Origin: Bacteroidales bacterium 45-6
GTDB lineage: Bacteria; Bacteroidota; Bacteroidia; Bacteroidales; Dysgonomonadaceae
Direction: 5' to 3'
Length of the DNA stretch: 7,755 bases
NCBI GenBank assembly: GCA_001897035.1
Contig: MKRS01000479.1
Coordinates: forward strand, 1-7,755
Part shown: positions 6,532 to 7,755 of the stretch, piece by piece
Layout of the letters: the number at the start of each line of letters is the position of its first letter
How positions within the stretch are numbered: position 1 is the first letter of the stretch
Notes under the pieces: model-generated
The model's input: the letters and a program-made list of their open reading frames with translations, nothing else
What the model was told of the DNA's origin: nothing
Databases searched by the model: none
Translations under genes and position numbers: made by a program

Positions 6532-7755
6532 TTATTCTGATTTTGTAATGAATTCCAAATACGACCGGGTGATGTTGTAGGCCATCACTGCCTGCGCCCA
6601 CTGCAACTTCTGCCTCGACAATTGGGCTTGCGCCATCAGCAAGTCGGTGGTGTTGGCAAGTCCTTCTTTAAATCTGTTGGCGGTGATTCTTAAGGCCTCG
6701 TCCGCCTGATCCACACTTGCCTGTTGCTTGGATATCTCCACCTGCGAATCGTTCAGATCCCGTTTTGTCTTGTCCAATTCCATTTGGCCTTGATTTTTCT
6801 GAAGGGTTAGCTCTTCTGCCATCCGGTTCGATTGAAATTGATAAGCCCTGACCTTATTCTTGTTCTGATTTCCCGAAAAAATATTCCAGCTCATGTTGAT
6901 TCCGAGCAAGTAAGAATCTGCTCCAAATTTCAGGGGCTTGCCGTCGTTGAACTGGTAGGCACCGAAGGCGTTGATGCGTGGCAAGAAAGTCATCTTGGCA
7001 GATTTCACCATGAAGTTGGATGCATCCAATGCTTTCCCGAGTGCCATCAGGTCGGATCTGGTTGGCGCTATCTTTTCGCTCGCAGGCAGAATTGCTTTTT
7101 GAGCCAGCGAATCCACCGAATACGCCTCGCCGCCCATTGGCAATCCCATGAGCAGACGGAGGCCGTCCGATGCATTGCGGATATTGCTTTCGGCCTTGGC
7201 CAAGGCCGTTTCGATGGTGTTCACCTGCACTTGAGCATTCAGCACGTCCGATTTTTGTACCAAACCTTGGTTCTGGAAATTGACCACCGATTGGTGTATT
7301 TGCTTCACGTCGGCCAGCGATTTCTGCAGTACTTCCCGTGCCAAATACGAAAACTGAAGCTGCGAATATGCTTTTTTCACCTCGTATTCGATGTATTGCC
7401 GTGTTCGTTGTGCCTTGTAGGTCAACGCTTCTTCCTGCGCTTTCGCTCCTTTATGGGCATAGATCATGTCCATGTTGAGGATCGGCAGCTTGACTTCCGC
7501 CTTCGCGCTGTAATCTTGCGAGGTCCCCGGGTCATTCAATTTTGCCGGATCAAAATCTGCTGCCGTCACTATCCGTTGCTGCAAGAGAAACCCGAAAGCA
7601 TTGAGCGGGTTGTTGGTGCTCATCGCCGTATAATCGAGGTTCACCTGTGGAAGAAATGCGGCGCCTGTTTGTCGGAAATTGGCATTGGCTGCCTTGATGT
7701 CCCATTCGGCCATTTTCACGTTGCTGTTGTTTTGGAGGGCAGTTTTCACAGCCTC
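6532..7755 (-). CDS. TolC family outer-membrane efflux protein, 5'-truncated by the window edge
   Basis: Outer-membrane channel and periplasmic tunnel of the tripartite exporter. The frame is open to the right edge, giving 408 or fewer residues without signal peptide or start; the GTG at 7749 is an internal codon in EAVKTALQNN, the family's usual first-helix motif, so probably only a signal peptide and about 10-15 mature residues are missing. Two outer-membrane efflux repeats are visible: the first about residues 1-200, with NPLNAFGFLLQQ and the amphipathic helix around YEVKKAYSQLQFSYLAREVL and QKSDVLNAQVQVNTIE; the second about 225-407, with LPRINAFGAYQFNDG, INMSWNIFSGNQN and ANRFKEGLANTTDLLMAQAQ. 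Each repeat has the LP-(Q/R)-(V/I)-N strand and long heptad-like helices expected of TolC. It is the first gene of the operon visible here, followed after 18 bases by the adaptor. An upstream regulator gene, common for such operons, may lie beyond the window. Confidence 0.94.
   Translation of the reverse strand, partial: EAVKTALQNNSNVKMAEWDIKAANANFRQTGAAFLPQVNLDYTAMSTNNPLNAFGFLLQQRIVTAADFDPAKLNDPGTSQDYSAKAEVKLPILNMDMIYAHKGAKAQEEALTYKAQRTRQYIEYEVKKAYSQLQFSYLAREVLQKSLADVKQIHQSVVNFQNQGLVQKSDVLNAQVQVNTIETALAKAESNIRNASDGLRLLMGLPMGGEAYSVDSLAQKAILPASEKIAPTRSDLMALGKALDASNFMVKSAKMTFLPRINAFGAYQFNDGKPLKFGADSYLLGINMSWNIFSGNQNKNKVRAYQFQSNRMAEELTLQKNQGQMELDKTKRDLNDSQVEISKQQASVDQADEALRITANRFKEGLANTTDLLMAQAQLSRQKLQWAQAVMAYNITRSYLEFITKSE

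Noticed and set aside
7747..7749. GTG as the start of the TolC gene
   Set aside because: The preceding codons read Glu-Ala in frame, completing the usual EAVKTAL helix motif, and no signal peptide would be encoded; the gene continues past the window.

Overview
The window looks like a piece of a Bacteroidota chromosome, most likely Bacteroidales. The reasons are the protein families present, AT-rich and mostly Shine-Dalgarno-poor start regions, a lipoprotein-type RND adaptor, and a TolC protein with the NPLNAFGF-type segment. The assignment to a group is inference; no rRNA or other marker gene is present. Coding density is high, and I see no insertion sequence, CRISPR array, tRNA, rRNA or phage gene.

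Left part: the 3' end of an aldose 1-epimerase (galactose mutarotase) gene runs rightward off the left edge. It ends at a strong intrinsic terminator (hairpin at 895-931 plus a T tract). Facing it on the minus strand is a class I SAM-dependent methyltransferase gene (954-1577, possibly starting at 1604). Its upstream gap holds a nearly perfect 15-bp inverted repeat (1613-1670).

The rest (1697-7755) is one tightly packed minus-strand operon. In order of transcription it encodes a TolC-type outer-membrane channel (5' end beyond the right edge), a lipoprotein periplasmic adaptor, a 1072-residue RND inner-membrane pump, a 103-residue protein with a PII-like layout, and a 62-residue DUF2892/YgaP-type membrane hairpin. 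Gaps between these genes are 18, 7, 4 and 6 bases. The first three should form a complete tripartite export machine spanning both membranes. The two small genes are accessory; the PII-like one is a candidate regulator or sensor of the pump. The pump's substrate cannot be read from the sequence. The promoter of the operon lies outside the window.

Points most worth a second look: the PII-like protein tied to an RND pump; an A9 run at the end of the pump gene, where loss of one A would fuse the pump in frame to the PII-like protein; the inverted repeat between the operon and the methyltransferase gene; and an arginine where AcrB has its proton-relay lysine.
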